From: CAWGHZ01 sp963822575
GTDB lineage: Bacteria; Pseudomonadota; Alphaproteobacteria; MPNO01; DASWLB01
Length of the DNA: 64,000 nt
Reading direction: 5' to 3'
NCBI GenBank assembly: GCA_963822575.1
Contig: CAWGHZ010000004.1
Span: forward strand, 496,001 to 560,000
Positions 6,613-16,063 of the stretch are shown here, piece after piece (position 1 is the stretch's first letter; every line of letters starts with the position of its first letter). A program made the translations under genes and the position numbers. The notes beneath the pieces were generated by a model that was not told where the DNA came from, did not search any database, and worked only from the letters and a program-made list of their open reading frames with translations.

Positions 6613-8385
6613 TCAGGGACGCAGACGGTCCCGCCTTGCCGCCGTCGCCTCGGCGAGGACCGCGCCCTTCTCATCGAGCATCACGCCGTAGACCGTCTCC
6701 GCCGCCTGGCGCGAGACGTAGCCGTTGCGGACGTCGGCGGCGACCAGCGCCGGGTCGCGCCGCTCGGGATCGCCATACCCGCCGCCGCCCGAGGTCTCGA
6801 CCCGCACAAGGTCGCCCGGTGCAAGCGGCTTGTTGGCCTTGCGCACCTCCTCGGCGGGCGCGTCGGGGTGCTCCACCGTGATGCGAGGCCGCGCGCCGTC
6901 GTGGCCGCCCAATATGCCCCAGGGCGGGCAGCCCGTGCGCTCGTTCAGCACGTGCACGTTGCAGGCGACCAGCGGCTCCATCACTTTCTCGAGCCCGGTG
7001 CCGCCGCGCCACTGGCCCGCGCCGGCCGAGTCCTGGCGCACGCCCCAGCTCAGCACGCGCAGCGGATAGAGCGCCTCCTGCACCTCGATCGGGATGTCGA
7101 GCGTGTCGCCGTGGCTCATGGTCTTGTAGTGCGCCGGCCCGTCATGGCCCTTCGAGGCGCCCCAGCCGCCGTCCGCCGCGCTCAGGTTGTAGAACGGCTC
7201 GCCGGTCTTCGGGTCGCGCCCGGCGAGCGAGTGGATGCAGAAATTGCCGTGATGGCCGGCGGCGACGTGGTCGGGCGCCGCCTCGACCAGCGCCTTCACC
7301 ACCGTGTCGATCACGGTCGGCAGCGGCGCGCTGTAGAGCCCCATCGGCGCGGTCGGCGCGGCGCTCAGAAACTTGCCGTCCGGGATCGCGATCCTGAGCG
7401 GGCGGAAGCTGCCGTCGTTCGCGGGCTCGTCCGGCGCGGCGATGTACTTGAAGGCGATGCGCGCGGCGGTGACCGCGCCGCCTTCGCGGCCCGAATTGAT
7501 CGGCCCCTTCACCTGGTCGGCGACGCCGGAGAAATCGACGGTCATTTCGTCGCCCGAGACGGTGACGACGACGTCGACCGGCATCTTCCGGTCGAGCTCG
7601 ACCCCGTCATTGTCGAGGAACGAGCTCGCGCGATAGGTGCCGTCCGGTATCGCGGCGATGGCGGCGCGCGCAGCCGCCTCCGACCGGCGCCACATCAGCT
7701 CGATCGAGGCGCGCACGGCGTCGAGCCCGTACTTCCCGACCTGCGCCGCGATCAAGTCGCGCCCCATCAGGCAGCCGGCGAGCTGCGATTCGATGTCGCC
7801 CAGCAGCATGCGCGGGAACCGCGTGTTGTTCTCGATGATGCGGTAGATGTCCTTCTGCGGCTTGCCGCGCGACCACAGCTTGACCGAGCGGAACTGGATG
7901 CCCTCCTGGTAGATCTCGGTCGGGCCGACCGGCGCGCACGATCCGACGACCATCCCGCCGACGTCGATCCAGTGCACCAAGACGCACATGAAGGCGACGC
8001 ATTCCGCGCCGGCGAAGACCGGCGTGTACATCACCACGTTGTTGAGGTGCTGGCCCAGCGTGCCGGCATGGTTGGAGAAGATGACGTCGCCGGGCTCGAT
8101 CCCGTCGCGGCCGTGGATCAGCACGCCGTCGTTCACCGCCGTGCCCAGCGCGTTGGCGACGAACAGCGGGATGCCGCCCGCCGATTGCGAGATCAGCCTT
8201 CCGTCCGGATCGACGATGCCGACCGCGTAGTCTTTGTATTCGTAGACAAGCGGGCTGTAGGCCGTGCGGGTGATGTTCACGTCGATCTGGTTGGGAATCG
8301 ACATCAGCCCGTAGCGGATGATCTCGGCCGTGATCGGGTTCACCGAGCCGACCGGCGTGTCGATGGTGACGGTGTCGGGCGCCAT
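6613..8385 (-). CDS. Hydantoinase B/oxoprolinase family protein (HyuB-like subunit)
   Basis: The 590-residue product shows the family hallmarks: TAEIIRYGLMSIPNQI at the start, the segment NHAGTLGQHLNN near 110, the FSGVADQVKGPINSG region near 320, and the C-terminal GGGGYGDPERRD. HyuB partners with HyuA in ATP-dependent cleavage or carboxylation of cyclic amides, ketones or 5-oxoproline. The ATG at 8385 lies seven bases after the HyuA stop, so both subunits come from one message. The substrate (hydantoin, oxoproline or an aryl ketone as in acetophenone carboxylase) is not shown by the sequence. Confidence 0.9.
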   Translation of the reverse strand: MAPDTVTIDTPVGSVNPITAEIIRYGLMSIPNQIDVNITRTAYSPLVYEYKDYAVGIVDPDGRLISQSAGGIPLFVANALGTAVNDGVLIHGRDGIEPGDVIFSNHAGTLGQHLNNVVMYTPVFAGAECVAFMCVLVHWIDVGGMVVGSCAPVGPTEIYQEGIQFRSVKLWSRGKPQKDIYRIIENNTRFPRMLLGDIESQLAGCLMGRDLIAAQVGKYGLDAVRASIELMWRRSEAAARAAIAAIPDGTYRASSFLDNDGVELDRKMPVDVVVTVSGDEMTVDFSGVADQVKGPINSGREGGAVTAARIAFKYIAAPDEPANDGSFRPLRIAIPDGKFLSAAPTAPMGLYSAPLPTVIDTVVKALVEAAPDHVAAGHHGNFCIHSLAGRDPKTGEPFYNLSAADGGWGASKGHDGPAHYKTMSHGDTLDIPIEVQEALYPLRVLSWGVRQDSAGAGQWRGGTGLEKVMEPLVACNVHVLNERTGCPPWGILGGHDGARPRITVEHPDAPAEEVRKANKPLAPGDLVRVETSGGGGYGDPERRDPALVAADVRNGYVSRQAAETVYGVMLDEKGAVLAEATAARRDRLRP

Positions 8386-8392
8386 GGCAACC

Positions 8393-10441
8393 TCACGCGC
8401 AATGGATGCGGATCTCGCCGAGCCGGCCGATCTCGAACCGGTCGTCGGGGCCGACCACGGTGGTCGAGCCGTACTCCTCGATGATCGCCGGGCCGTTTCC
8501 TTCGTGGCCGACGGCAAGGCTCGCCCGGCGCAAAACGGGGGTGTCGATGCGCCCGCGCGTGCCGAAATGCACCGAGCGGTGTCGGGGCGCGCCCGCGTCC
8601 GCGCCGTCTGCGACCGGCCGAAGGCCTTCCAGGTCGGGGCGCTGGATGCGCGCCGCGCCGGTCAGGACCAGCCCGACGAACTCGATCGGCGATCCGACCT
8701 CGACATGGCCGTACTTGCGCTCGTAGGTCGTCTCGAAGGCGCGGCGGATCGCGGCGAGGTCGCGTGCTCCGCCCAGCGGCGTGCGCAGCGTGTGGCGCTG
8801 GCCGCGGAAGCGCATGTCGGCCTGGCGCTCGAAGGCGATCTGCGGCCGGTCGAGCTCGCGCTCGAGCTGGGCGCGCATCGTCGCCTCGATTTCCCGGAAC
8901 ACCGCCTCGGCCTCGGCGATGCTTTCGTCCGTGAGGTCGCGCAGGAAAGTGCGCACCTCGTCGACGCGGGCGTCGGCGAGGATCATGCCGAGCGCCGAGA
9001 AGATGCCGGGCTCGGGCGGCACGACGACCAGCGGGATCGCGAGCTCGCGCGCGATCTGCGCGGCGTGGAGCGGCCCGCCGCCGCCGAACGCGAACAGCAC
9101 GAACTCGCGCGGGTCGAGGCCGCGCTCGATGGTCACCTGGCGGATGGCGCCTGCCATGGTCATGGTGCCCAGCGCGAGGATGCCTTCCGCCGTCTCGTCG
9201 AGCCCGGCGGCGCCGGAAAATCCCAGGGACGCGGCCACCCGCTCGGCGAGCGCCGCGCGCGCCGCCGGCGCGTCGAGGCGCATCTCGCCGCCGAGGAACG
9301 AGTCCGCGCCGATGCGGCCCAGCACCAGGTTGGCGTCGGTGATGGTCGGCTCGGTCCCGCCGCGCCCGTAACATACCGGGCCGGGCGCGGAGCCCGCGCT
9401 CTTGGGCCCGACATGCAGGCCGCCCTGCGCGTCGATCCAGGCGATGGAGCCGCCGCCCGCGCCCACCTCGACGATGTCGAGCACCGCGCCGCGCACGGGG
9501 AAGCCGCGCTCCAGCCCGCCGACATAGTAGGGCGACCTGATCTCGAACCTCCCGTCCTCCACCACCGCGCACTTGGCGGTGGTGCCGCCCATGTCGAACG
9601 CGATCGCCTTGGCGATGCCGAGCGCGTCGGCATAGACGCCGGTGCCGATGACCCCGCCGACGGGGCCAGATTCGACCAGCATGATCGGCTGGCTTTCGGC
9701 GCGCTCCACCGAGAAGACGCCGCCGTTCGACGCCATCAGATAGAAGCTGCGCGTAAGCCCGTCGCGCCGGAGCCGTCCGTCGAGGCGGTTCACGTAGTCC
9801 TTGAGGCGCGGCCCGACATAGGCGTTGGCGACCGCCGTCGCCGTGCGCTCGAACTCGTACCATTCGCGGGTGAGGTCGGTACCGGCCGTGACATAAAATT
9901 CGGGCAGCGCGGCGCGAAAGATCGCGGCCGCTTCGTCCTCATGGCGCGTGTCGCGATAGGAATTCAAGAACGAGATCGCCACGGACTCGACGCCGAGGGC
10001 GCGGAGCTTTTCCGCGAGTGCGCGCGCCGCATCCGCATCGAGCGGGCGCAGAACCTCGCCCTCCGCGCCGATCCGCTCGGCCAGCTCGAAGCGCATGTCG
10101 CGCTCGACCAGCGGCGGGTTGCGCTTGTAGCGGAAGTCGAACGGGATCGGCCGGTTGCCGCGGCCGATCTCCAATATGTCGCGGAACCCTTCGGTGGTGA
10201 CCAGCGCCGTCCGCGCGCCGGTGCGCTCGATGAAGGTGTTGATGACCAGGGTCGTCCCGAACTTCACCACTTCGGCCTCGGCAAGGTCGATGCCCGCCTT
10301 CCGCAGGCAGTCCATCACCCCGTCGACGAGGTCTCCGTAGGTCGTCAGGCTCTTGGTATAGACGACGCGACCCTTCTCGCGATCGAAGGCCGCGAGGTCG
10401 GTGAAGGTGCCGCCGGTGTCGGCGGCCAGGATGTAGGTCAT
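8393..10441 (-). CDS. Hydantoinase/oxoprolinase family protein (HyuA-like ATP-dependent subunit)
   Basis: The 682-residue protein has the actin/HSP70-like nucleotide-binding motifs of HyuA: ADTGGTFTDL at residues 5-14, FGTTLVINTFIERTG, FDMGGTTAKCAVV near 290 and FGGGGPLHAAQIARE near 460. It is expected to phosphorylate the substrate before hydrolysis with HyuB. I start at the ATG at 10441, next to the TGGTFTD motif, not at the longer frame. It is the first gene of the hyuAB pair, with a 72-bp gap to the carboxylesterase gene upstream, which reads in the same direction. Confidence 0.9.
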   Translation of the reverse strand: MTYILAADTGGTFTDLAAFDREKGRVVYTKSLTTYGDLVDGVMDCLRKAGIDLAEAEVVKFGTTLVINTFIERTGARTALVTTEGFRDILEIGRGNRPIPFDFRYKRNPPLVERDMRFELAERIGAEGEVLRPLDADAARALAEKLRALGVESVAISFLNSYRDTRHEDEAAAIFRAALPEFYVTAGTDLTREWYEFERTATAVANAYVGPRLKDYVNRLDGRLRRDGLTRSFYLMASNGGVFSVERAESQPIMLVESGPVGGVIGTGVYADALGIAKAIAFDMGGTTAKCAVVEDGRFEIRSPYYVGGLERGFPVRGAVLDIVEVGAGGGSIAWIDAQGGLHVGPKSAGSAPGPVCYGRGGTEPTITDANLVLGRIGADSFLGGEMRLDAPAARAALAERVAASLGFSGAAGLDETAEGILALGTMTMAGAIRQVTIERGLDPREFVLFAFGGGGPLHAAQIARELAIPLVVVPPEPGIFSALGMILADARVDEVRTFLRDLTDESIAEAEAVFREIEATMRAQLERELDRPQIAFERQADMRFRGQRHTLRTPLGGARDLAAIRRAFETTYERKYGHVEVGSPIEFVGLVLTGAARIQRPDLEGLRPVADGADAGAPRHRSVHFGTRGRIDTPVLRRASLAVGHEGNGPAIIEEYGSTTVVGPDDRFEIGRLGEIRIHCA

Positions 10442-10513
10442 TGCGTCCCTGGTGCTGGCTTCCGCTCCGCCCACTATAGAGAGGCTTGGCCGATCACGAC
10501 AATGCGCGCCGGC

Positions 10514-11908
10514 TCAGCGCCGCGCGTGCCGGGCGAAGGTGACGGCGGGGCGGGCGTCGCCGCGCCGCGGCCAGGGAACCCGTTCGCGTCCCGGCCGGCC
10601 GTCGCGGACGAACGCGATCCACGCGTCGCCGACGTCGGCGGCGAGCTGGCGTAGCTCCTGCGGGTCGGCGCCGGCGAGCATCGGCGCATCGCGCCATGCC
10701 TCCAGGGTGCCGAACACGAAGGGCTGCTCGATGCAGTGGCAGGCGCCGAGCGGCGATCCGTCCGGCGACCAGTCGAACCGGTAGCTGGTGGCGCTGCCGC
10801 CCGCCGCCGCCACGCGGTCGGCGAAGGCAAGCGACGGCTGCGCGAATACCTGCTCGGTCACGATCTCGCTGAGGCGGACGACGGGGTCGGCGGCGGACGC
10901 GCCCTGGTCCAGGGCAAGCCGCGCGATCGCCGCGCCGGCGGCGACGGAATCGAGACGCGGCGCGCTCGGCGCGCAGAAGAAGGCGTGCGCCTCGTCGCGC
11001 GTCCAGCCGATCAGGATCTCGACCCCGTTGGTCGCCGCCCCTTCGGCCGCCGCAGAAAGGAACCGGTCGGGGGCGGCGAGCGCGTCGATCGCCGGAATAT
11101 AGACTGGCGTGATCATCCCCGGAACGTAGGAAGCGCGCGCCACTGCGTCGGAGGCGGCGAGGAGGGTTTCCGGCGCGCCGTTCAGTGCGCCGCCCGCCGC
11201 CAGGATGCGCGCCAGCACGTCGGCCGCGTGGCGGTCGGAGAAGGGGGCGAGGGCGGTCGGCGGGCTCTCCAGGATCGCGCGGCGGAACAGGCCGCGCCCC
11301 TCCGGCAAGGCGAGCATGCAGAGGATGGCGTGCGCGCCGGCGGACTGGCCCGCCACGGTGACGCGGGCGGGATCGCCGCCGAACGACGCGATCTCGCGCG
11401 CGACCCAGTGGAGCGCCGCCATCATGTCGTCGAGCCCCTGGCGGCCGCGTCCGCTTCCGGCGGCAAGAAACCCGAGCGCGCCGAGACGGTAATTCACCGT
11501 CACGACGACCATCTCGCCGCGCCGGGCGAGCGCGCGCCCGTCGAACCAGTCGAGCGAGCCGGCGCAGGCCTGGTATGCGCCGCCATGCAGGAAGACCAGC
11601 ACCGGCAGGGAGGTGCCCGCACCGGGCGCGCCGTCGGGCGCGGTGACGGTCACGGTCAGGCAGTCCTCGCCCTGCGGGCGCGAGAAGTCGCCGATCGCCG
11701 CGGCGAGGCGCGACGGGCGCTGCGGCGCGATGGGGCCGTGCTGCGTGGCGTCGCGCACGCCCGTCCATGGTTGCGGCGGCGCGGGCGGGGCGAAGCGGAG
11801 CGGGCCCAACGGCGCCGCCGCGTAGGGGACCGCCCGGAACTGCGCCGTGCCTTCCGCCGCGAGGCCGCGCAGCGCGCCGAGCGAAATCGTGACCTCCGGG
11901 GCCGCCAT
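10514..11908 (-). CDS. Carboxylesterase type B family protein
   Basis: The 464-residue enzyme has the type B carboxylesterase layout: GLAAEGTAQFRAVPYAAAP at the N-terminus, the EDCLTV motif near residue 80, the oxyanion segment FLHGGAY, and the nucleophile motif VAGQSAGAHA with the catalytic Ser near 190. The Glu/Asp and His would be near TRDEAHAF and CHCIEQPF. No signal peptide is seen, so it is cytosolic. It follows the flavoprotein gene by one base and is co-transcribed with it. It hydrolyses an ester or carbamate of unknown identity. Confidence 0.88.
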   Translation of the reverse strand: MAAPEVTISLGALRGLAAEGTAQFRAVPYAAAPLGPLRFAPPAPPQPWTGVRDATQHGPIAPQRPSRLAAAIGDFSRPQGEDCLTVTVTAPDGAPGAGTSLPVLVFLHGGAYQACAGSLDWFDGRALARRGEMVVVTVNYRLGALGFLAAGSGRGRQGLDDMMAALHWVAREIASFGGDPARVTVAGQSAGAHAILCMLALPEGRGLFRRAILESPPTALAPFSDRHAADVLARILAAGGALNGAPETLLAASDAVARASYVPGMITPVYIPAIDALAAPDRFLSAAAEGAATNGVEILIGWTRDEAHAFFCAPSAPRLDSVAAGAAIARLALDQGASAADPVVRLSEIVTEQVFAQPSLAFADRVAAAGGSATSYRFDWSPDGSPLGACHCIEQPFVFGTLEAWRDAPMLAGADPQELRQLAADVGDAWIAFVRDGRPGRERVPWPRRGDARPAVTFARHARR

Positions 11909-11909
11909 G

Positions 11910-13367
11910 TCAGTCCCCCTCCGTCCAGTCGGGCGCGGTGAGCCGCCTTTTGCCGTCGGGCGTCGTCGCCACGCCCGGTGCGCCGAGCCCGTCCTTGTCC
12001 CAGAGCTGGCAGGTGACCGGCTTGTGCTTCTGGTCCAGCCCCTCGCAATAGTTCGTGTACTCGCAAAGCCGCACCTCTCCGCCCCTGCCGGCGGCGATCT
12101 TGCGGAACCAGTCCGGATCGGCGAGGGACTGGCGGGCGGCGCCGATCACGTCGCACGCGCCGTCGGCGAGCAGCCTTTCGGCCATGTCGAAATTGTGGAT
12201 GCCGCCGGTCAAGACAACGGGCGTGGCGTGGCCGGCCTCGCGGATCGCGCGGCGGATCGCGGCGGTCGCGGCGACGTTGCGGCCGAACGGCCCGCGCGCA
12301 TCCGATATGAATTGCGGCATGCATTCGTAGCCGCTCGGCCCGGTATAGGGATAGGCCGCCCAACCGATTGCGGGCTGCTTCGCGTCGTCGAACTTGCCGC
12401 CGCGCGAGGTCGACAGGAAATCCATTCCCGCCCCGGCGAAGGCGACGCCGAAGAGCGCGGCGTCGTCCACGTCGCTGCCGCCCGCGATGCATTCATCGGC
12501 GAGGAAGCGGCAACCGACGGCGAAGCCTGGCCCGACCGCCGCGCGCACGGCGGCGTACACCGCCAGCGGCAGGCGCACGCGGTTCTCGCGCGCGCCGCCG
12601 TAACCGTCGGACCGCGTGTTGGTGCGCGACAGGAACGAGGCCATCGTGTAGGCGTGGGCGTAGTGCAGCTCCACCCCATCGAACCCGGCCGCCTCGGCAC
12701 GCGCGGCCGCGGCGGCGAACAGGGGCGGCAGGGTCTCGGGCAGGTCGCGGACGTGGGGAAGGTGCAGAGCGGTCACCCGTTCGCGATGGCCGTATTCCAG
12801 CGCCTCGCGCTCGGTGGGGCTGAGCGCGGCCGTGCGCGCGTCGGGACTGAGCGCCATCAGCCGCGCGCGCACCGCGTCGTCCGGCGCGCCTTCCATGTCG
12901 AGCGCGCGCCGGTGATCGTCGGTGATGGCGAGGAAGCGTGCGAAGAATTTTTCCGGGTCGGGCCGGCGGCGGATCGCCAGGAAGTCGATGAGTTGGATGA
13001 ACAGGCGCGTGTGCCCGTCGCTTGCACGGCGCACCGTCTCGACCAGCTTGCGGAGGCCGGGGATGTAACGGTCGTGGCCGATGCGCAGCAGCGGCCCGCT
13101 CGGCACGTCGCGCACGCCCGTCGCTTCGACGACGAGCGCACCCGGCCGGCCGCGGGCGAAGCGTTCGTACCAGCCGATCACCGCGTCGGTGACGAACCCG
13201 TCCTCGGTGGCGCGCCATGGCACCATGGCCGGCACCCAGGTGCGGCTTTCGAGCGCGACCGGTCCGATGCGGACGGGCGAGAAGAGGCGCGATCGCGCAG
13301 CCTCGTCGCGCGTCGGCACGCGCCCGGGGGTCGCCTTGAACCGAAGCCGTTCCTGCGGCCGCCACAT
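11910..13367 (-). CDS. NADH:flavin oxidoreductase (old yellow enzyme family)
   Basis: The 485-residue protein carries an OYE-type TIM barrel: FSPVRIGPVALESRTWVPAM at residues 27-46, the substrate-binding pair in GVELHYAHAYTMASFLS near 220 (HxxH; OYEs usually have HxAHGYL), TNTRSDGYGG, and VLTGGIHNFDMAE near 395. An NAD-binding second half as in 2,4-dienoyl-CoA reductase is absent. A long insertion at about 110-200 is unusual. The ATG at 13367 was preferred because the upstream frame crosses the MarR promoter. It is divergent from marR and shares an operator region with it, so its expression is probably controlled by the MarR protein. Confidence 0.82.
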   Translation of the reverse strand: MWRPQERLRFKATPGRVPTRDEAARSRLFSPVRIGPVALESRTWVPAMVPWRATEDGFVTDAVIGWYERFARGRPGALVVEATGVRDVPSGPLLRIGHDRYIPGLRKLVETVRRASDGHTRLFIQLIDFLAIRRRPDPEKFFARFLAITDDHRRALDMEGAPDDAVRARLMALSPDARTAALSPTEREALEYGHRERVTALHLPHVRDLPETLPPLFAAAAARAEAAGFDGVELHYAHAYTMASFLSRTNTRSDGYGGARENRVRLPLAVYAAVRAAVGPGFAVGCRFLADECIAGGSDVDDAALFGVAFAGAGMDFLSTSRGGKFDDAKQPAIGWAAYPYTGPSGYECMPQFISDARGPFGRNVAATAAIRRAIREAGHATPVVLTGGIHNFDMAERLLADGACDVIGAARQSLADPDWFRKIAAGRGGEVRLCEYTNYCEGLDQKHKPVTCQLWDKDGLGAPGVATTPDGKRRLTAPDWTEGD

Positions 13368-13394
13368 GGGGGGATTTTTCGCTGGCGGCGCGAT

Positions 13395-13412
13395 TATTTC
13401 AAGCTTAAAGTA
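13395..13412. promoter_or_regulatory. Palindrome in the divergent oye-marR promoter region, candidate MarR operator
   Basis: The 18-bp sequence TATTTCAAGCTTAAAGTA has seven of nine symmetric base pairs around a central AAGCTT. It lies in the 82-bp region between the two divergent starts, the usual place for a MarR dimer site. Function is inferred from position and symmetry. Confidence 0.5.
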
Positions 13413-13449
13413 GTTTCCGACCGATCTCCTCTGGCGAAGGAAAGAGGCC

Positions 13450-13953
13450 ATGGAGGGTGCGCGTCTTCCGCTCGACGCGGAGACCAAGGCCGCCGAGCGG
13501 CCGGGCGATCACCAGGACGAGCTGCGTCTCTGGCTGCGTCTGTTCTCCTGCACCACGATGATCGAGCGCGAGATCCGCCGCCGCCTGCGCGAGCGGTTCC
13601 GCACCACCCTGCCGCGCTTCGACCTGATGGCGCAGCTCGACAAGGTCCCCGACGGGATGAGCCTCGGCGAGCTGTCGCAGCGGCTGATGGTGTCGAACGG
13701 CAACATCACCGGACTCGTCGACCGGCTGGTGGGTCGCGGGCTGATCGACTGCCGGCCGGCGCCCAACGATAGGCGCACCCAGATCGTGCGGCTGACCGCC
13801 GAGGGGCGGCACCGCTTCCGCGCCATGGCGGCGGCGCACGAGGGCTGGATCGCCGAGATCTTCGCCGGCCTCGCGCCGGCCGAGCGCGACGGGCTGATGC
13901 GCCTCGCCGGCCGCGCGAAGGAATTGGCCTCTCGGGCGGTGCGGTCACGATGA
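13450..13953 (+). CDS. MarR family transcriptional regulator
   Basis: The 167-residue protein has a winged helix with MSLGELSQRLMVSNGNITGLVDRLVGRGLI (recognition helix near 80-95) and the wing DRRTQIVRLT. The ATG at 13450 follows GGAAAGAGG. The stop overlaps the aryl-CoA ligase start (ATGA), so the regulator leads a long operon running to about 21621. MarR proteins next to aryl-CoA ligases commonly sense the aryl-CoA product; that ligand is inferred here. Confidence 0.88.
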   Translation: MEGARLPLDAETKAAERPGDHQDELRLWLRLFSCTTMIEREIRRRLRERFRTTLPRFDLMAQLDKVPDGMSLGELSQRLMVSNGNITGLVDRLVGRGLIDCRPAPNDRRTQIVRLTAEGRHRFRAMAAAHEGWIAEIFAGLAPAERDGLMRLAGRAKELASRAVRSR

Positions 13954-15593
13954 GCGCGAAGTCGGCCCATCTCGACAGCTTCGCGCGCGACAACCTGCCG
14001 CCGCGCGCGGAATGGCCCGACCTCATCTTCACCCTGCCGGAGCTGCACTATCCCGAGCGGCTGAACGCGGCGACCGTGTTCGTCGATGCGCATGTCGAGG
14101 CGGGCAGGGGCGCGCGCCCGTGCCTGATCGCGCCCGGCGCAAGCTGGAGCTACGCCGAGCTTGCGGAGAAGGTGAACCGCATCGCCAACGTGCTCGTGCG
14201 CGATCTCGGGCTGGTGGCGGGCAACCGCGTGCTGTTGCGCTCGGCCAACACGCCGATGCTGGTCGCCGCCTATTTTGCCGTGCTGAAGGCGGGCGGGATC
14301 GTCGTGCCGACCATGCCGCTCTTGCGTGCGCGGGAGCTCGCCTATCCCATCGCCAAGGCGGAGATCGGCCTCGCTTTGTGCGACGTGCGCTTGACCGACG
14401 AGCTCGCCAAGGCGGCGCCGGACGGGCGCACGCGCATCGTCGCCTGGGGCGGCGGCGCGGCCGACGGGCTCGAGGCGATGATGGCGCAGCCCGGCTACGA
14501 GGATTTCGCCGCGTGCGACACGGCCGCGGACGACGTCTGCCTCATCGCCTTCACCTCGGGCACCACCGGCGTGCCCAAGGGCACGATGCATTTCCATCGC
14601 GATTTTCTCGCCATCTGCGACACCTACGCGAAGCACGTGCTGCTGGCGCGCCCCGACGACCGCTTCATCGGCTCGCCGCCGCTCGCCTTCACCTTCGGGC
14701 TCGGCGGGCTGGTGCTGTTCCCGCTGCGCATCGGGGCGAGCACGGTGCTGCTCGAAACGGCGCCGCCCGAGGCGCTGATGGCGGCGATCGCGCTATATCG
14801 CGCGACGGTCTGCTTCACCGCGCCCACCGCCTATCGCGCCATGCTGGGGCTCGGGGACCGCTACGACATCTCGTCCCTGCGCAAATGCGTGTCGGCCGGC
14901 GAGACCCTGCCCAAGGCGACGTTCGAGGCCTGGCGCGCGGCCACGGGATGCCCGATCCAGGACGGGCTCGGCTCGACCGAGATGCTGCACATGTTCATCT
15001 GCTGCCGCGACGAGGAGGCGCGCGGCGGCGCGACCGGCAAGGCGATCCCCGGCTTCGAGGCGCGGGTGATCGGCCCGGACGGGAAGGACGTGCCGCCCGG
15101 CACGATCGGCCGCCTCGCCGTGCGCGGCCCGACCGGCTGCCGCTACCTCGCCGATGAGCGCCAGCGCGACTACGTGGTCGCAGGCTGGAACCTGACCGGC
15201 GACACCTACGTGATGCAGCCGGACGGCTACTTCGTCTACCAGGCGCGCTCCGACGACATGATCATCTCGGCCGGCTACAACATCGCCGGGCCGGAGGTCG
15301 AGGCGGCGCTCCTCGACCATCCGGCGGTCGCCGAGTGCGGCGTGGTCGGCGCGCCGGACGAGGGGCGCGGCCAGATCGTCAAGGCCTATGTCGTGCTGCG
15401 CGAGAGCCACAGGGGCGACGACGCTTTGGTCCGCACGCTGCAGGATCACGTCAAAGCGACCATCGCGCCCTACAAGTATCCGCGGGCGATCGAATTCGTG
15501 CCTCGCCTGCCGCGCACGGAAAGCGGTAAGTTGCAGCGGTTCGAGCTGCGGCGCCGGGCGGCGCAGGGACCGGACGCGAAACGGGATTCGTGA
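13950..15593 (+). CDS. Aryl-acid--CoA ligase, 2-aminobenzoate/benzoate-CoA ligase type (AMP-binding)
   Basis: This is a 547-residue ANL-family enzyme. The P-loop-like motif reads AFTSGTTGVPKGTMHF near 195, the A5 motif DGLGSTEMLHMFI near 335, then GWNLTGDTY and SDDMIISAGYNIAGPEVE, and the C-terminal catalytic Lys lies in PRTESGKLQRFELR. The order and wording of the motifs, including the N-terminal LPELHYPERLNAA, resemble 2-aminobenzoate-CoA ligase and benzoate-CoA ligase. It would make an acyl-CoA from a carboxylate with ATP in the cytosol. The neighbouring ABC importer, RidA and OYE suggest the same aromatic or amino-aromatic acid is imported, activated and then reduced. Confidence 0.85.
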   Translation: MSAKSAHLDSFARDNLPPRAEWPDLIFTLPELHYPERLNAATVFVDAHVEAGRGARPCLIAPGASWSYAELAEKVNRIANVLVRDLGLVAGNRVLLRSANTPMLVAAYFAVLKAGGIVVPTMPLLRARELAYPIAKAEIGLALCDVRLTDELAKAAPDGRTRIVAWGGGAADGLEAMMAQPGYEDFAACDTAADDVCLIAFTSGTTGVPKGTMHFHRDFLAICDTYAKHVLLARPDDRFIGSPPLAFTFGLGGLVLFPLRIGASTVLLETAPPEALMAAIALYRATVCFTAPTAYRAMLGLGDRYDISSLRKCVSAGETLPKATFEAWRAATGCPIQDGLGSTEMLHMFICCRDEEARGGATGKAIPGFEARVIGPDGKDVPPGTIGRLAVRGPTGCRYLADERQRDYVVAGWNLTGDTYVMQPDGYFVYQARSDDMIISAGYNIAGPEVEAALLDHPAVAECGVVGAPDEGRGQIVKAYVVLRESHRGDDALVRTLQDHVKATIAPYKYPRAIEFVPRLPRTESGKLQRFELRRRAAQGPDAKRDS

Positions 15594-16063
15594 ACGCCTT
15601 GACGACAGCCGGCTCCCCCCTGCAAGACCGGACCGACGCGGCCGCACCCGCCGCGCACGAGGTGTTGCTGCCCGAAGGCTGGCCGCGCCCGCGCGGCTAC
15701 GCCAACGGCATCCGCGCCCGCGGCGAGATGGTGTTCGTCGGCGGCATGGTGGGGTGGGACGTGGCCGGCCGGTTCGCGGACGGGTTCGTCGCCCAGGCGC
15801 GCCAGGCGCTTTGCAACGTGCGGGCGGTGCTGGCCGAAGGCGGCGCGCGGCCGGAAGACCTTGTCCGGCTCACCTGGTACGTCGTCGACATGGATGCCTA
15901 CCGCGCGAGTCTCGCGCCCCTCGGCGCCGCCTATCGCGAGGTGATGGGGCCGAACTACCCGGCCATGGCGCTCGTCCAGGTCGCGGGGCTGGTCGAGCCC
16001 GAGGCGCTGGTCGAGATCGAGGCGACGGCGGTGATCCCGGACGCGGCGGGGCAGGCACGATGA
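15590..16063 (+). CDS. RidA family protein
   Basis: The 157-residue protein has the RidA/YjgF fold signature: YANGIRARGEMVFVGGMVGWD, then QARQALCNVRAVLAEGGARPEDLVRLTWYVVDM, and ALVEIEATAVIP at the end. Canonical RidA has an arginine (Arg105 in E. coli) in the C-terminal segment; the aligned position here reads VEIEATA, so imine deaminase activity is not assured. The GTG start overlaps the ligase stop, and the gene ends in an ATGA overlap with the ABC ATPase. RidA members beside aminobenzoate-type ligases often take part in amino-aromatic metabolism. Confidence 0.85.
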   Translation: MNALTTAGSPLQDRTDAAAPAAHEVLLPEGWPRPRGYANGIRARGEMVFVGGMVGWDVAGRFADGFVAQARQALCNVRAVLAEGGARPEDLVRLTWYVVDMDAYRASLAPLGAAYREVMGPNYPAMALVQVAGLVEPEALVEIEATAVIPDAAGQAR